A stretch of DNA of 64,000 nucleotides, from contig NZ_BSTJ01000017.1 of NCBI RefSeq assembly GCF_030269445.1, positions 124,001-188,000 of the forward strand, given 5' to 3'. This DNA comes from Actinoallomurus iriomotensis (GTDB taxonomy: Bacteria > Actinomycetota > Actinomycetes > Streptosporangiales > Streptosporangiaceae). The first letter of the stretch is position 1. The number at the start of each line of letters is the position of its first letter. Positions 1-8,456 of this stretch are shown piece by piece. The notes under the pieces were generated by a model. The model saw nothing but the letters and a program-made list of their open reading frames with translations, made no database searches and was not told where the DNA came from. The position numbers were made by a program, and so were the translations under genes.

Positions 1-12
1 TCACCCGGGGGC

Positions 13-52
13 CGCACCGGCCGGGATCGACCCTGGGCCGCCGGCCGGTGCG
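13..52. terminator. GC-rich hairpin downstream of the ABC permease
   Basis: Perfect 12-bp inverted repeat, left arm 13-24 and right arm 41-52 (CGCACCGGCCGG with its complement), enclosing a 16-nt loop. It lies just beyond the stop codon of the leftward ABC permease gene, where a transcription terminator is expected. No T-run follows, which is usual in high-GC actinobacteria. Confidence 0.55.
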
Positions 53-56
53 CTGA

Positions 57-1379
57 TCATTCCGTGCGGAGGCGGCCGGGGGAGACCGCGCGTTGGAGCC
101 GGCGCTGTGACGCCTTGGTGGTGAGCGTCGCCGCCAGCACGCCGAGGGCGGCCATGAGGACCGCATTCGTCACCGGCCACCACGCCCAGGTCTCGTTGTG
201 CAGTCCCCCGGTATCGGTCAGGCCGAGGAGGCCGATCAGCGCCGCGACAGAGCAGGGCAGGACCGCGGCGATGATCCCCTGCCGCAGGAGAACACGGCGC
301 AACTCGCCGTCGGCGACGCCGGTGGCTCGGAGTGTGGCCAGCACCGGGCCATGCTCCATGAGGTACTCGGCCTGGTGCACGAGAAGGGCGGCGGCCGTCA
401 CGGCCATCGCCACAAGCAGCGCCAGGTCGACGAGGGTGAAGCTGGTCAGCCAGAACGGATCGAGCGTGTGCCGGTCGTCCATGATCCCCGCTTCGATCCA
501 CCCGGTGCCGCTGCCGATGGCCACGGCCAGGCCGAGGACGGACATCGTGCGGCCCCACGGGCGGGCGTCGGTTTCCAGGGCGCGGGCCGCGAGCAGCGTT
601 TCCGCCGATCGTGCTCGGCGCCCGGCGACCCGGGCGGACGCCCAGACCAGGAGGCTCGTGGAGAGCATCATCCCGACGGCGAACAATCCGGCGCCGAGCA
701 GGAGGGAGTACGGGCGGTACGGGACCGGAAGACCGGCGAACCGGGCGACCATGGGGACGCAGCCCAGTACGGGAACCAGGAGCACACGCCGGCCGGGTCG
801 CCGCCGGGTGGCACGGCGGGTCACGCCGAGCGGGCTGGTGACGACATGGCGCCCGGCGAGCAGGCCGGAGACGGCGGCGACGGCGATGACCAGCGCCATG
901 GCGGCCAGGCCCAGGGCCGGCGGCACCCCGGCCGCCGTCGTCGGCAGGTGCAGCAGTAGCCCGCGGATCGACCATTCCAGTAGGACGTAGGCGATGGCGC
1001 CGCACACCGTGCCGAGCGCGGCGGAGCGGGTCGTCTCCAACGCACCGAGCAGCCTCACCTGCGCCGGTGTCGCCCCGGTAAGCCGAAGCGCGGCGAGCCG
1101 TCGCTCCCGGTCCGCCGAGGCCAGCCGCCCCGTCTGGTGGAGGAAGGCGGCGATCGGAAGGATCATCAGGCCGAACGCGAAGGCGGTGCCGGGACGCGTG
1201 CCCCGGTTGGCGATGGGGCCTAGCCGGTCGTCGAGTTGCCCGTGCAGGGCGAGCACGTTGGCCGCGCCGAACAGGAACCAGGTGGCGAGCGCCGCACCGA
1301 CGGCGACGAGCCGGGCGCGGGCGCGCTCGGCACGTGACCCGCCGCGTCCGAGCATTCCCGCGACCCGCAGCAAGGTCAT
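57..1379 (-). CDS. ABC transporter permease, FtsX/MacB type
   Basis: Integral membrane permease of about 440 residues, probably exporting a peptide or lipid-like toxic compound with the ATPase encoded just upstream. The protein shows hydrophobic segments near residues 25-45, in the middle, and three near the C-terminus, in the arrangement of FtsX-like permeases with one large extracytoplasmic loop. The start is read as ATG at 1379, overlapping the ATPase stop as TGATG. A GTG one codon upstream would give a GTGA overlap instead. Either arrangement implies coupled translation within the PadR-ABC operon. The substrate cannot be told from sequence. Confidence 0.85.
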   Translation of the reverse strand: MTLLRVAGMLGRGGSRAERARARLVAVGAALATWFLFGAANVLALHGQLDDRLGPIANRGTRPGTAFAFGLMILPIAAFLHQTGRLASADRERRLAALRLTGATPAQVRLLGALETTRSAALGTVCGAIAYVLLEWSIRGLLLHLPTTAAGVPPALGLAAMALVIAVAAVSGLLAGRHVVTSPLGVTRRATRRRPGRRVLLVPVLGCVPMVARFAGLPVPYRPYSLLLGAGLFAVGMMLSTSLLVWASARVAGRRARSAETLLAARALETDARPWGRTMSVLGLAVAIGSGTGWIEAGIMDDRHTLDPFWLTSFTLVDLALLVAMAVTAAALLVHQAEYLMEHGPVLATLRATGVADGELRRVLLRQGIIAAVLPCSVAALIGLLGLTDTGGLHNETWAWWPVTNAVLMAALGVLAATLTTKASQRRLQRAVSPGRLRTE

Positions 1380-2047
1380 CACGCGACCACCCCGGCAGCG
1401 GCCCCGTCGCGTACCACGATCTCCCGGTCCGCATGTGCGGCGACCTGATTGTCGTGGGTGACGAGTACGACCGTGGAGCCGTTCACCCGGGCGGCTTCCA
1501 GCAGCAGGCCCAGCACCTTTTCGCCGGCGAGGGAGTCCAGCGCTCCTGTCGGCTCGTCGGCGAAGACCACCTTCGGGCCGGTGACCAGGGCGCGAGCCAT
1601 CGCGACACGCTGGAGCTGGCCCCCGGACAGTTCCCCGGGCCGCGCGTCCGCGACGTCGAGCGCGTCCATCCGCTCCAGCCAGTCGCGGGCAACTGTCGCC
1701 GATTTCTCGCGACCGTCACCGTTGAACAGCAGCGGCAGCGCGACGTTCTCCACCGCGGTCAGCTCAGGGACGAGCCGGCCGAACTGGAACACGATGCCGA
1801 ACGCATCACGGCGGAGCCGTGTGCGCGCCGCCTCGTCGAGCGTGTCGATCCGTCGCCCGTCGTAGTGGACCTCGCCGGCCTCGGGGCACATGATCCCGCT
1901 GAGGCAGTGCAGCAGCGTCGACTTGCCCGAGCCGCTCGGCCCGGTGATCGCGACGACCTCGCCGGATTCGATCGCGACGGACACGCCGCGCAGGGCGTGC
2001 GTACGGCCGAACGTCTTCTCGATACGGCGGGCTTCCAGCAGGGTCAT
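1379..2047 (-). CDS. ABC transporter ATP-binding protein (MacB/LolD type)
   Basis: ATPase subunit of about 222 residues that would power the adjacent FtsX-like permease. Walker A GPSGSGKST, signature LSGGQLQRVAMARAL and Walker B VVFADEPTGALD are all intact. The chosen start is ATG at 2047, preceded by AAGGAGG. An upstream ATG at 2116 is in frame, overlaps the PadR stop as ATGA and would add 23 residues. That extension is a copy of a repeat also found near 45.4 kb, so it is probably an added leader rather than part of the ATPase fold. The gene belongs to a three-gene operon with PadR and the permease. Confidence 0.9.
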   Translation of the reverse strand: MTLLEARRIEKTFGRTHALRGVSVAIESGEVVAITGPSGSGKSTLLHCLSGIMCPEAGEVHYDGRRIDTLDEAARTRLRRDAFGIVFQFGRLVPELTAVENVALPLLFNGDGREKSATVARDWLERMDALDVADARPGELSGGQLQRVAMARALVTGPKVVFADEPTGALDSLAGEKVLGLLLEAARVNGSTVVLVTHDNQVAAHADREIVVRDGAAAGVVA

Positions 2048-2116
2048 GGGTCCTCCTTCGTCGGAGGGCGTGACCACTGGGCCGGGCCTTTTGATTCCCT
2101 CGCTTCGCTCGGTCAT
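2047..2116 (-). repeat. diverged copy of a start-codon coupling repeat
   Basis: On the minus strand, a 69-bp unit running from ATG at 2116 to ATG at 2047 encodes a 23-residue peptide beginning MTERSEGIKR and ending SDEGGP. It matches the tandem units at 45347-45482, which begin MSERSERIRR and end SPTKEGS, in codon order and in the tail sequence CCGACGAAGGAGG. The unit is one base longer here, so its frame is fused to the ABC ATPase instead of ending in an ATGA overlap. It supplies the ribosome binding site for the ATPase. Confidence 0.75.
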
Positions 2117-2643
2117 GGGCGGATCTCCTTGGTGAGTTCGCCGATGCGCTGCCGGGCCGTCTCCAGCCAGCGCAGGTCGGCGTCGAGGTGATGCAGGGCG
2201 TAGTCGGTGGCGAGCAGTTCGCCGGCCGAGATCCCGGCGGTGTTCTTGCGGGCGGTCAGCTCGCGCATCCGCTCCAGGTGGGCGGCACGCTGCCGCAGCA
2301 GGTATCCATCCGCCGTTCCCCCGACGATCAGCGCCAGGACGACCCGCGTGGACAGCGCGCTGGAGACGTAGGGCGCGGGCGGTTCGATCTCGGCCAGCCA
2401 ACGGCGCACCTCGTCCGTGCCGACGCTGGTGATTTCGTAGACGACGCGTTCGGGCCCGCCCTCCTTCGCGGTGCCGCTCACGGCGACCTTTCCGTCGCGC
2501 TCAAGGCGCTGCAAGGTGGCGTACACCTGTCCGTACGCGATCGGCTTCACCCCGGGAAACCGATCATCGTGCTCGCGTTTGAGCTCGTAACCATGCTTGG
2601 GCCGCTCGGTGAGCAGGCCGAGTAGGACATGCCCGATAGACAT
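2113..2643 (-). CDS. PadR family transcriptional regulator
   Basis: Repressor-type regulator of 176 residues. The N-terminal winged helix (MSIGHVLLGLLTERPKHGYEL, then the YATLQRLERDGKV region) is the PadR signature, and the C-terminal half is a helical dimerisation domain (Vir_C-like). It is the first gene of an operon with an ABC ATPase and permease, overlapping the ATPase leader by ATGA. It probably represses the operon until the exported compound binds. The start ATG has no Shine-Dalgarno sequence and lies seven bases after a -10 hexamer, so the mRNA is probably leaderless. Confidence 0.9.
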   Translation of the reverse strand: MSIGHVLLGLLTERPKHGYELKREHDDRFPGVKPIAYGQVYATLQRLERDGKVAVSGTAKEGGPERVVYEITSVGTDEVRRWLAEIEPPAPYVSSALSTRVVLALIVGGTADGYLLRQRAAHLERMRELTARKNTAGISAGELLATDYALHHLDADLRWLETARQRIGELTKEIRP

Positions 2644-2650
2644 ACGAGCA

Positions 2651-2671
2651 ACTATACATTCAATGAATAGT
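2651..2671 (-). promoter_or_regulatory. PadR operator overlapping a leaderless promoter
   Basis: A 21-bp near-perfect palindrome: ten-base arms ACTATACATT and AATGAATAGT around a central C, nine of ten positions paired. On the minus strand its proximal end contains TATAGT (2656-2651), a good -10 hexamer placed seven bases before the padR ATG. A CTTGGG-like -35 lies about 17 bases further up. A repressor bound here would block its own promoter. It is AT-rich in a GC-rich region. Confidence 0.7.
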
Positions 2672-2705
2672 CGCCCAAGGGTTCATGAGGTGAGGCCGGG
2701 GGTGC

Positions 2706-3389
2706 TCAGCCGAGCCAGCCGGGCCGTACCATCCCCGACTCGTAGGCGAGCACGACGAGCTGGGCGCGGTCGCGGGCGCCGAGCTTGGTCAGCACGCGGC
2801 TGACATGGGTCTTGGCCGTCGCCGGGCTGACCACGAGCCGGGCGGCGATCTCGTCGTTGGACAAGCCGCCGGCGACCAGCGTCATGACCTCACGCTCGCG
2901 TTCGGTGAGCTGCTCCAGGTCGCGTGCGGGCGGCGGGAGCTTGATGCGGGTGGCGAACTCGGCGATCAGGCGCCGGGTCACCGAAGGGGCGAGCAGCGCG
3001 TCGCCGCGCGCCGTCACGCGCACCCCGTGGATCAGCTCGATCGGGTCGGTGTCCTTGACCAGGAAGCCGCTGGCCCCCACCTTAAGCGCGGTGTAAACGT
3101 AGTCGTCGAGGTCGAAGGTGGTCAGGATCACGACCCGCACGTCGGACAGCCGCGGGTCCGCGACGATCCGCCGGGTCGCCTCCAGCCCGTCCAGCACCGG
3201 CATCCGGACGTCCATGAGGACGACGTCGGGCCGCGTCTGCGCGGCGATGCGCACCGCCTCAGCGCCGTCACCCGCCTCGGCGACCACGGTGATGTCGTCC
3301 TCGCCGTCGAGGATCGAGCGGAAACCGGCCCGTACCAGCTTCTGGTCGTCGGCCAGCATGACCCGGATCGGGGGGCCCACGTCGGTCAT
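2706..3389 (-). CDS. NarL/LuxR family response regulator
   Basis: DNA-binding response regulator of 227 residues. The receiver domain spans residues 8-125 with acidic pocket D14/D15, phospho-acceptor D60 (VLMDVRMP) and the conserved Lys of FLVKD. A LuxR-type HTH follows at about residues 160-220 (LTEREREVMTLVAGGLSNDEIA). It would be phosphorylated by the kinase encoded immediately upstream and act as a transcription factor. ATG at 3389 was chosen, two bases after the kinase stop. GTG at 3395 would give a GTGA overlap. Confidence 0.93.
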   Translation of the reverse strand: MTDVGPPIRVMLADDQKLVRAGFRSILDGEDDITVVAEAGDGAEAVRIAAQTRPDVVLMDVRMPVLDGLEATRRIVADPRLSDVRVVILTTFDLDDYVYTALKVGASGFLVKDTDPIELIHGVRVTARGDALLAPSVTRRLIAEFATRIKLPPPARDLEQLTEREREVMTLVAGGLSNDEIAARLVVSPATAKTHVSRVLTKLGARDRAQLVVLAYESGMVRPGWLG

Positions 3390-3391
3390 GA

Positions 3392-4510
3392 TCACACCGT
3401 CTCGGTCAGGGGCAGCGAGGCGCGTACGAGAAAGCCGCCGCCGGGGCGCGGACCCGCGGCCAGCGTGCCGCCCAGCGTAGCCGCCCGCTCCCGCATTCCC
3501 CGGATTCCGTTGCCCTCGGCCGCACCGGTGCCCGCGCCGTCGTCGCACACCTCGACCACCACCTGGTCGGGTCCGTAGCGCACGAGGACCGTCGCGGTCG
3601 CCTCGCCGGCGTGCCGTACGGCGTTGGTGAGCGCCTCCTGGACGATGCGGTAGGCCGCCAGGTCGACCGGGGTGGGCAGGTCTCGTTGCTCGCCGGACAC
3701 GACGAGGCGTACCGGCAGCCCGGCGTCCTTGGTCTGGGAGATCAGGTCGTCGATCCGGTCGAGCGAGGGCGCGGGGCTGAGCGGCTGCGCCTCGTCGACC
3801 TGCCGCAGAACGCCCAGCGTCCGCCGCAGCTCCCGAAGCGTCTGCTTGCTGGCGTCCTTGATCGCGTCCAGCGCGGCGTACGCCTGCTCGGGGTCGCGGC
3901 GGTGCAGCGCCGCGCCGGCCTGCACGTTGATCAGCGAGATCTGGTGGGCGAGCACGTCGTGCACCTCGCGCGCGATGCGCAGCCGCTCCTCGGTGGCGCG
4001 CCGCCGGAACTCCTCCTCGCGGGTGCGCTCCGCCTCGTCCTTGCGCCGCCGGGCCTCGATGACGTACGCGCGGTGGTAGCGGAACACCTCGCCCGCGCAC
4101 AGCACCACGAGCACCCAGGCCAGAACGCTCACGAACCGCCCGACATGGGGCGGGCCGACGGCGAACTCCGCCGAGCCGAACACCGCCAGCCCGGCGGCCG
4201 TGCCGAGGTAGCCGGCGAGCCGGTGCCCCTCCGCCACCGCGAGGAACGACGCGACCGCGAACGTGAGCATCTCCGGCCCGTCGGGGAACGGCCCGACGTA
4301 GTAGAACCCCGTCGACAGGCCCGCGAGGGTGACGGCGAACAGGGGGAACCGTCGCCGTACGGTCAGCGCGGCGACCCCCACGACGACCATCGCGTACGCC
4401 TTGAGGTCACCGATGTGGAAGCCGTCGGTGTAGAACACGGTGCCGGCCAGCACCACCGCTCCGACGACCGCGGCGAGCACCAGATCACCACGCCGTACGA
4501 ACCTGTCCAC
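3392..4510 (-). CDS. sensor histidine kinase, NarL-partner (HisKA_3) type
   Basis: Membrane sensor kinase of 372 residues. The N-terminal half has about five predicted membrane helices up to residue 145, followed by a charged coiled linker (RRRKDEAERTREEE). The HisKA_3 dimerisation box with phospho-accepting H184 (REVHDVLAHQ) comes next, then an HATPase_c domain ending in a GNGIRGMRERA G-box. No large extracellular sensor domain is visible, so it may sense within the membrane. GTG start with no Shine-Dalgarno; a TACCTT hexamer sits six bases upstream, so leaderless initiation is likely. The response regulator follows directly. Confidence 0.92.
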   Translation of the reverse strand: MDRFVRRGDLVLAAVVGAVVLAGTVFYTDGFHIGDLKAYAMVVVGVAALTVRRRFPLFAVTLAGLSTGFYYVGPFPDGPEMLTFAVASFLAVAEGHRLAGYLGTAAGLAVFGSAEFAVGPPHVGRFVSVLAWVLVVLCAGEVFRYHRAYVIEARRRKDEAERTREEEFRRRATEERLRIAREVHDVLAHQISLINVQAGAALHRRDPEQAYAALDAIKDASKQTLRELRRTLGVLRQVDEAQPLSPAPSLDRIDDLISQTKDAGLPVRLVVSGEQRDLPTPVDLAAYRIVQEALTNAVRHAGEATATVLVRYGPDQVVVEVCDDGAGTGAAEGNGIRGMRERAATLGGTLAAGPRPGGGFLVRASLPLTETV

Positions 4511-4653
4511 GCCGAAAAGGTACGCGACCGGCAGGACGGCCTGGCGGCGGATGGGCGGGTAGATGCGGATTCGCGCAGGTCACAGGGGTATTAATGGATG
4601 AGGGCGCCCGATAACCGAAGACGGTCGCGCGGCCGTCGGATCTGGAGATCGGT

Positions 4654-6264
4654 ATGGCTGCTAGACCGCTGAGCGAGGTCGCCCGGGGAATCGACGAACG
4701 CCTCGGGCTCGCCGGCTTCCTGAAGAAGGCGCTGAGGAAGGTCTTCCCCGATCACTGGACGTTCCTGCTGGGCGAGGTCGCGATGTACTCGTTCGTGATC
4801 ATCGTGCTGACCGGGATCTTCCTGACGCTCTTCTTCAAACCCAGCATGACCGACGTGGTCTACAAGGGCTCGTACGTGCCGCTGCGCGGCGTCCGGATGA
4901 GCGAGGCGTACGAGTCGACGCTGCGGATCAGCTTCGACGTGCGCGGCGGCCTCCTCGTACGGCAGCTCCACCACTGGGGCACGATCGTGTTCCTGAGCGC
5001 GATCATCGCGCACATGCTGCGGAACTTCTTCACCGGCGCCTTCCGCAAGCCCCGCGAGCTGAACTGGGTGATCGGCGTCATCCTGTTCCTGCTGGTCATG
5101 CTCAACGGCCTGTTCGGCTACTCGCTCCCGGACGACCTGCTGTCCGGCACCGGCATCCGCATCCTCGAGGGCGTGCTGCTGGCGATCCCGATCGTCGGGT
5201 CGTACCTGACGATGTTCCTGTTCGGCGGGACGTTCCCGGGCGACGCGATCATTCCGCGGCTGTTCACCATCCACGTGCTGCTGATCCCGCTGATCCTGCT
5301 GGCCCTGATCCCGTTGCACGCCGTCGTGCTGACCTGGCGGCAGACCCACACCCAGTTCCCCGGCAAGGGCCGCACCGACCGCGTCGTCGTGGGCAAGGTG
5401 TTCTGGCCGTCCTTCGTCATCAAGACGCTGGCGTTCCAGATGTGGGTGTTCTTCGGGATCGCGCTGCTCTCGGTGGCCTTCCAGGTCAACCCGATCTGGC
5501 TGTTCGGCCCGTACAACCCGGGTCACATCAGCGCCGGCTCGCAGCCCGACTGGTACATGGGCTGGCTGGAGGGCTCGCTGCGGCTCATGCCGTCGTGGGA
5601 GATCAACGCCTTCGGCCACACGATCCCGATGAACGTCCTGATCCCGGCACTGGCGATCCCGGGCCTGCTCTTCACGTTCCTCGCCGTGTACCCGTTCCTC
5701 GAACGCTGGGCGATCGGCGACTACCAGATCCACCACCTGCTCGACCGGCCACGCGACGTGCCCGCCCGTACGGGCATCGGCATGGCGGGTGTGACGTTCT
5801 ACGGCCTGCTGTGGGCGGCCGGCGCCAACGACATCATCGCCAAGACGTTCAACATCCCGCTGTTCGGCACGACGTGGTTCTTCCGGATCGCGATCATCAT
5901 CGGCCCGATACTCGCGTTCATGATCTCCCGCCGGATCGCCCTGGGCCTCCAGCGGCGCGAGCGCGAGACACTCGAACACGGCGTGGAGACCGGCAGGATC
6001 ATCCGCCGCCCCTCCGGCGAGTACGAGGAGGCCGACCGCCCCCTCGACGCCGACGAGGAAGCGGTCCTCCGCGGCCGCCGCCTGCCCCACCGGCTGCCCG
6101 AACCGCGACCGGACAGCGCCGGCGTCGAACCGAAGGAGGCCCGCCGCCCGACGGCCCGCCTCCGCCGCCGCCTGAACCGCCTGTACACGGAGGACCTCGT
6201 ACCGCTACCGAACGGCGAACACCGGGAACGCCCGGCCATCGAACCGAAGAAACCGGCTCACTGA
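4654..6264 (+). CDS. qcrB: cytochrome bc1 complex cytochrome b subunit, stand-alone copy
   Basis: Actinobacterial QcrB-like membrane protein of 536 residues, which would oxidise menaquinol and pass electrons within a bc1 complex. Candidate haem ligands are visible in pairs: H106/H107 and H120 (RQLHHW, IIAHML), then H207 and H222 (TIHVLL, PLHAVV). The Qo-site motif PDWY is at 298-301. About nine membrane helices end near residue 425, and the last 110 residues are an Arg/Pro-rich tail. Ribosome site GGAG eight bases before the ATG. Odd: qcrC, qcrA and the cytochrome oxidase genes that normally accompany qcrB are absent here. It sits between a two-component system and a kinase, which suggests a paralog of the main operon copy. 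Confidence 0.93.
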   Translation: MAARPLSEVARGIDERLGLAGFLKKALRKVFPDHWTFLLGEVAMYSFVIIVLTGIFLTLFFKPSMTDVVYKGSYVPLRGVRMSEAYESTLRISFDVRGGLLVRQLHHWGTIVFLSAIIAHMLRNFFTGAFRKPRELNWVIGVILFLLVMLNGLFGYSLPDDLLSGTGIRILEGVLLAIPIVGSYLTMFLFGGTFPGDAIIPRLFTIHVLLIPLILLALIPLHAVVLTWRQTHTQFPGKGRTDRVVVGKVFWPSFVIKTLAFQMWVFFGIALLSVAFQVNPIWLFGPYNPGHISAGSQPDWYMGWLEGSLRLMPSWEINAFGHTIPMNVLIPALAIPGLLFTFLAVYPFLERWAIGDYQIHHLLDRPRDVPARTGIGMAGVTFYGLLWAAGANDIIAKTFNIPLFGTTWFFRIAIIIGPILAFMISRRIALGLQRRERETLEHGVETGRIIRRPSGEYEEADRPLDADEEAVLRGRRLPHRLPEPRPDSAGVEPKEARRPTARLRRRLNRLYTEDLVPLPNGEHRERPAIEPKKPAH

Positions 6265-6275
6265 CGGCGTCACGT

Positions 6276-8408
6276 TCATCGGAACGTCCACAGCCGGACC
6301 GTCTTGTCGTCGCTGCAACTGGCCAGCGTGTAGTCGGGGCTGAACGCCACACCCTCGACGTAACCGGTATGCCCGGTGAGGGTGGCGATGGCGCGTCGGC
6401 CGGCCATCTCCCACACCCGTACTGTCCGGTCCGTGCCGCCGGTGGCGAGGAAACCACCATTGCGGCTGAACGCCACGGCCGACAGCGCGCCGGTGTGCCC
6501 GGTGAGAGTGGCCACGACACGTCGGCGTCCGACGTCCCACAGACGCGCGGTTCTGTCGCCGTCGCCGGTTGCGAGGATCTTGCTGTCGGGGCTGAACGCC
6601 ACGGCGTTGACACTGGCTCCGTAGTCGCTGAGGGCGGCGACGCGACGCCGCTTGGCCGGGTTCCACAGCCAGACCCGGTTGGAGCCGTTGGTGGCGAGAG
6701 TCTTGCCATCCGGGCTGAACGCCGCGGAGCCGACGACGGCGGTGTGCCCGGTGAGCGTGGCGATGTGGTGCCGCTCGACCGGGTCCCACAGTCGGATGGT
6801 GCCGTCGCCACCTCCGCTGGCCAGCATCTTGCCGTTGGGACTGAAGGCGACACAGCCGACCGGAGAGGTGTGCCCTTCGAGCGTGGCGGTGAGACGGCCC
6901 GTGGAGGTGTTCCACAACTCGACCCTGTGCGACTCCGTGCCGGCGGCCAGGATTCGGCCGTCCGGGCTGAAGGCCACCGACGTGACGGCGACGTTGAGGG
7001 CCAGCGTCGCGACGCCGCTCTGGGTGGCGACGTTCCATATTCGTATCCCGTCGCGGCCACCGCTGACCAGGAACCTCCCGTCGGGGCCGAAGTCCACTCC
7101 ACGGACCTCGGCGCTGTGGCCTCTGAGAACGGCGGCGAGCTCGAGGTGGGAGGCCGTCCCGTGCCTGTCGTGGAGCCGGTAGTAGAGGCCGGTCGGCACG
7201 GTCACCCCGGCGAGGCCGCCGACCGCGGTCAGCAGGACCTTGCGCCGGGTCATCGGGCGTCGCTCGGACGTGACGGCGATTTCGCGCGGTGCCATCACCC
7301 CCGGTCCGGGAGTGGTGTCCCGTGGTGCCATGACCCCTTGCTCCGGGGCGGCATCGCGCGGTGCCATCACCCCCGGCGTGAGGATGGCATCGTCTGGTGG
7401 CATCGAGGCCGGCTCGGGGGTGCGATCGCCGGGTGCCGTCATGGTCGGCTCGCCGGTCTGATCGTCCGATACCTGCACGGTCGGCTCGTGGGTGACCTCG
7501 TCCGGCGGCGCTACGGCCGGCTCGGAGGACGCGTCGGACCGTACGGCTGCGAAGGGGGCGTCGTCCTTCGGCGGCCCGAGGACGACCGGCCTCTGTGCCG
7601 TCGGCGGACCGGCCAGGGCGGGCAGCACGTCATCCGCGGTCGGGCGCTGCTCGGGGTCTTTCGCGAGTGCCGCCGCGATGAGATCGCGTAGGGGCGTGGG
7701 GACGCCGGACAGATCGGGCTGGCCGGTGAGGATGCGGTGCATGACCGCGGGCACGCTGTCACCGCCGAACGCGGGTCTGCCGACGGCCGCGTACACGAGG
7801 GTGAGGGCCCACGAGAACATGTCCGAGGCGGGACCGATGCCGCCGCCGGCGATCTGCTCGGGAGACATGTAGGCGGGCGTGCCGATCAGTCCGGTGGACT
7901 GGGTGGTGACGTGGTCGAGGGCGCGGGCGATGCCGAAGTCGATGACGCGCGGCCCGTCCGGCCCCATGAGCACGTTGCTGGGCTTGACGTCGCGATGGAC
8001 GATCCCGGCCCGATGAATCGCCGCCAGGGCGGCGGCCGTATTGACCGCCAGCCGCTCCAGCGCCCCGACTTCCCGGGGCCCGTCACGAGCGATCAGCTCT
8101 TTGAGCGATTCGCCGGGAACGTACTCACTGACGATGTACGGCTGGGTGCCGCTGACGGCCACTTCCAGCACGCGGGCGGTACAGAACCGCGCGACCCGGC
8201 GTGTGGCGTCGACCTCTCGTACGAACCGTCGTAAGGCACGGTCGTCCCCGGCGAACCTGGCGTGCAGCACCTTGACCGCCACACGGTCGCCGTCGGCGTT
8301 CTCCGCGAGGTAGACGGCCCCCTGCCCGCCCTCGCCGAGAAACCCGGTCAGATCGTACGACCCGATCGTCTCCGGATCTCCCGGGCGTAACAACAACGGA
8401 TCCGGCAT
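6276..8408 (-). CDS. serine/threonine protein kinase with C-terminal WD40 propeller
   Basis: PknB-like eukaryotic-type kinase of 710 residues. The kinase domain covers about residues 15-270: glycine loop GEGGQGAVY, catalytic Lys46 (VAVKVL), HRDVKPSN with Asp140, DFG at 157-159 and a GTPAYMSPEQ activation segment. A Pro/Ala linker with an imperfect repeat follows, then one membrane helix (residues 418-432 region). Seven WD40 blades with repeated GHT...VAFSPDG...LWD motifs would lie outside the membrane and could sense or scaffold. ATG at 8408 was chosen because GGGAGG precedes it. Its end lies 11 bases from that of convergent qcrB. The partner proteins are unknown. Confidence 0.93.
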   Translation of the reverse strand: MPDPLLLRPGDPETIGSYDLTGFLGEGGQGAVYLAENADGDRVAVKVLHARFAGDDRALRRFVREVDATRRVARFCTARVLEVAVSGTQPYIVSEYVPGESLKELIARDGPREVGALERLAVNTAAALAAIHRAGIVHRDVKPSNVLMGPDGPRVIDFGIARALDHVTTQSTGLIGTPAYMSPEQIAGGGIGPASDMFSWALTLVYAAVGRPAFGGDSVPAVMHRILTGQPDLSGVPTPLRDLIAAALAKDPEQRPTADDVLPALAGPPTAQRPVVLGPPKDDAPFAAVRSDASSEPAVAPPDEVTHEPTVQVSDDQTGEPTMTAPGDRTPEPASMPPDDAILTPGVMAPRDAAPEQGVMAPRDTTPGPGVMAPREIAVTSERRPMTRRKVLLTAVGGLAGVTVPTGLYYRLHDRHGTASHLELAAVLRGHSAEVRGVDFGPDGRFLVSGGRDGIRIWNVATQSGVATLALNVAVTSVAFSPDGRILAAGTESHRVELWNTSTGRLTATLEGHTSPVGCVAFSPNGKMLASGGGDGTIRLWDPVERHHIATLTGHTAVVGSAAFSPDGKTLATNGSNRVWLWNPAKRRRVAALSDYGASVNAVAFSPDSKILATGDGDRTARLWDVGRRRVVATLTGHTGALSAVAFSRNGGFLATGGTDRTVRVWEMAGRRAIATLTGHTGYVEGVAFSPDYTLASCSDDKTVRLWTFR
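7284..7386 (-). repeat. imperfect 36-bp repeats inside the kinase linker
   Basis: Three imperfect 36-bp units within the kinase gene encode the repeated peptide GVMAPRD(A/T)(A/T)P in the linker between the kinase domain and the membrane helix. The units keep frame, so they lengthen a disordered Pro/Ala tether. Length variation between strains would be expected. Confidence 0.6.
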
Positions 8409-8456
8409 CCCAACCTCCCGGCACATCGTGCCACCGATCAGCGCGGGCGTCAGGGG

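Noticed and set aside
4591-6090. 499-codon open frame antisense to qcrB
   Set aside because: Composition is Arg/Asp/His/Gln-rich, as expected for the complement of a high-GC gene. The sense strand encodes a complete QcrB with all motifs.
7240-7461. Plus-strand 73-codon frame with repeats in the kinase linker
   Set aside because: It is the reverse of the kinase linker repeats; the kinase frame is continuous and has motifs on both sides.
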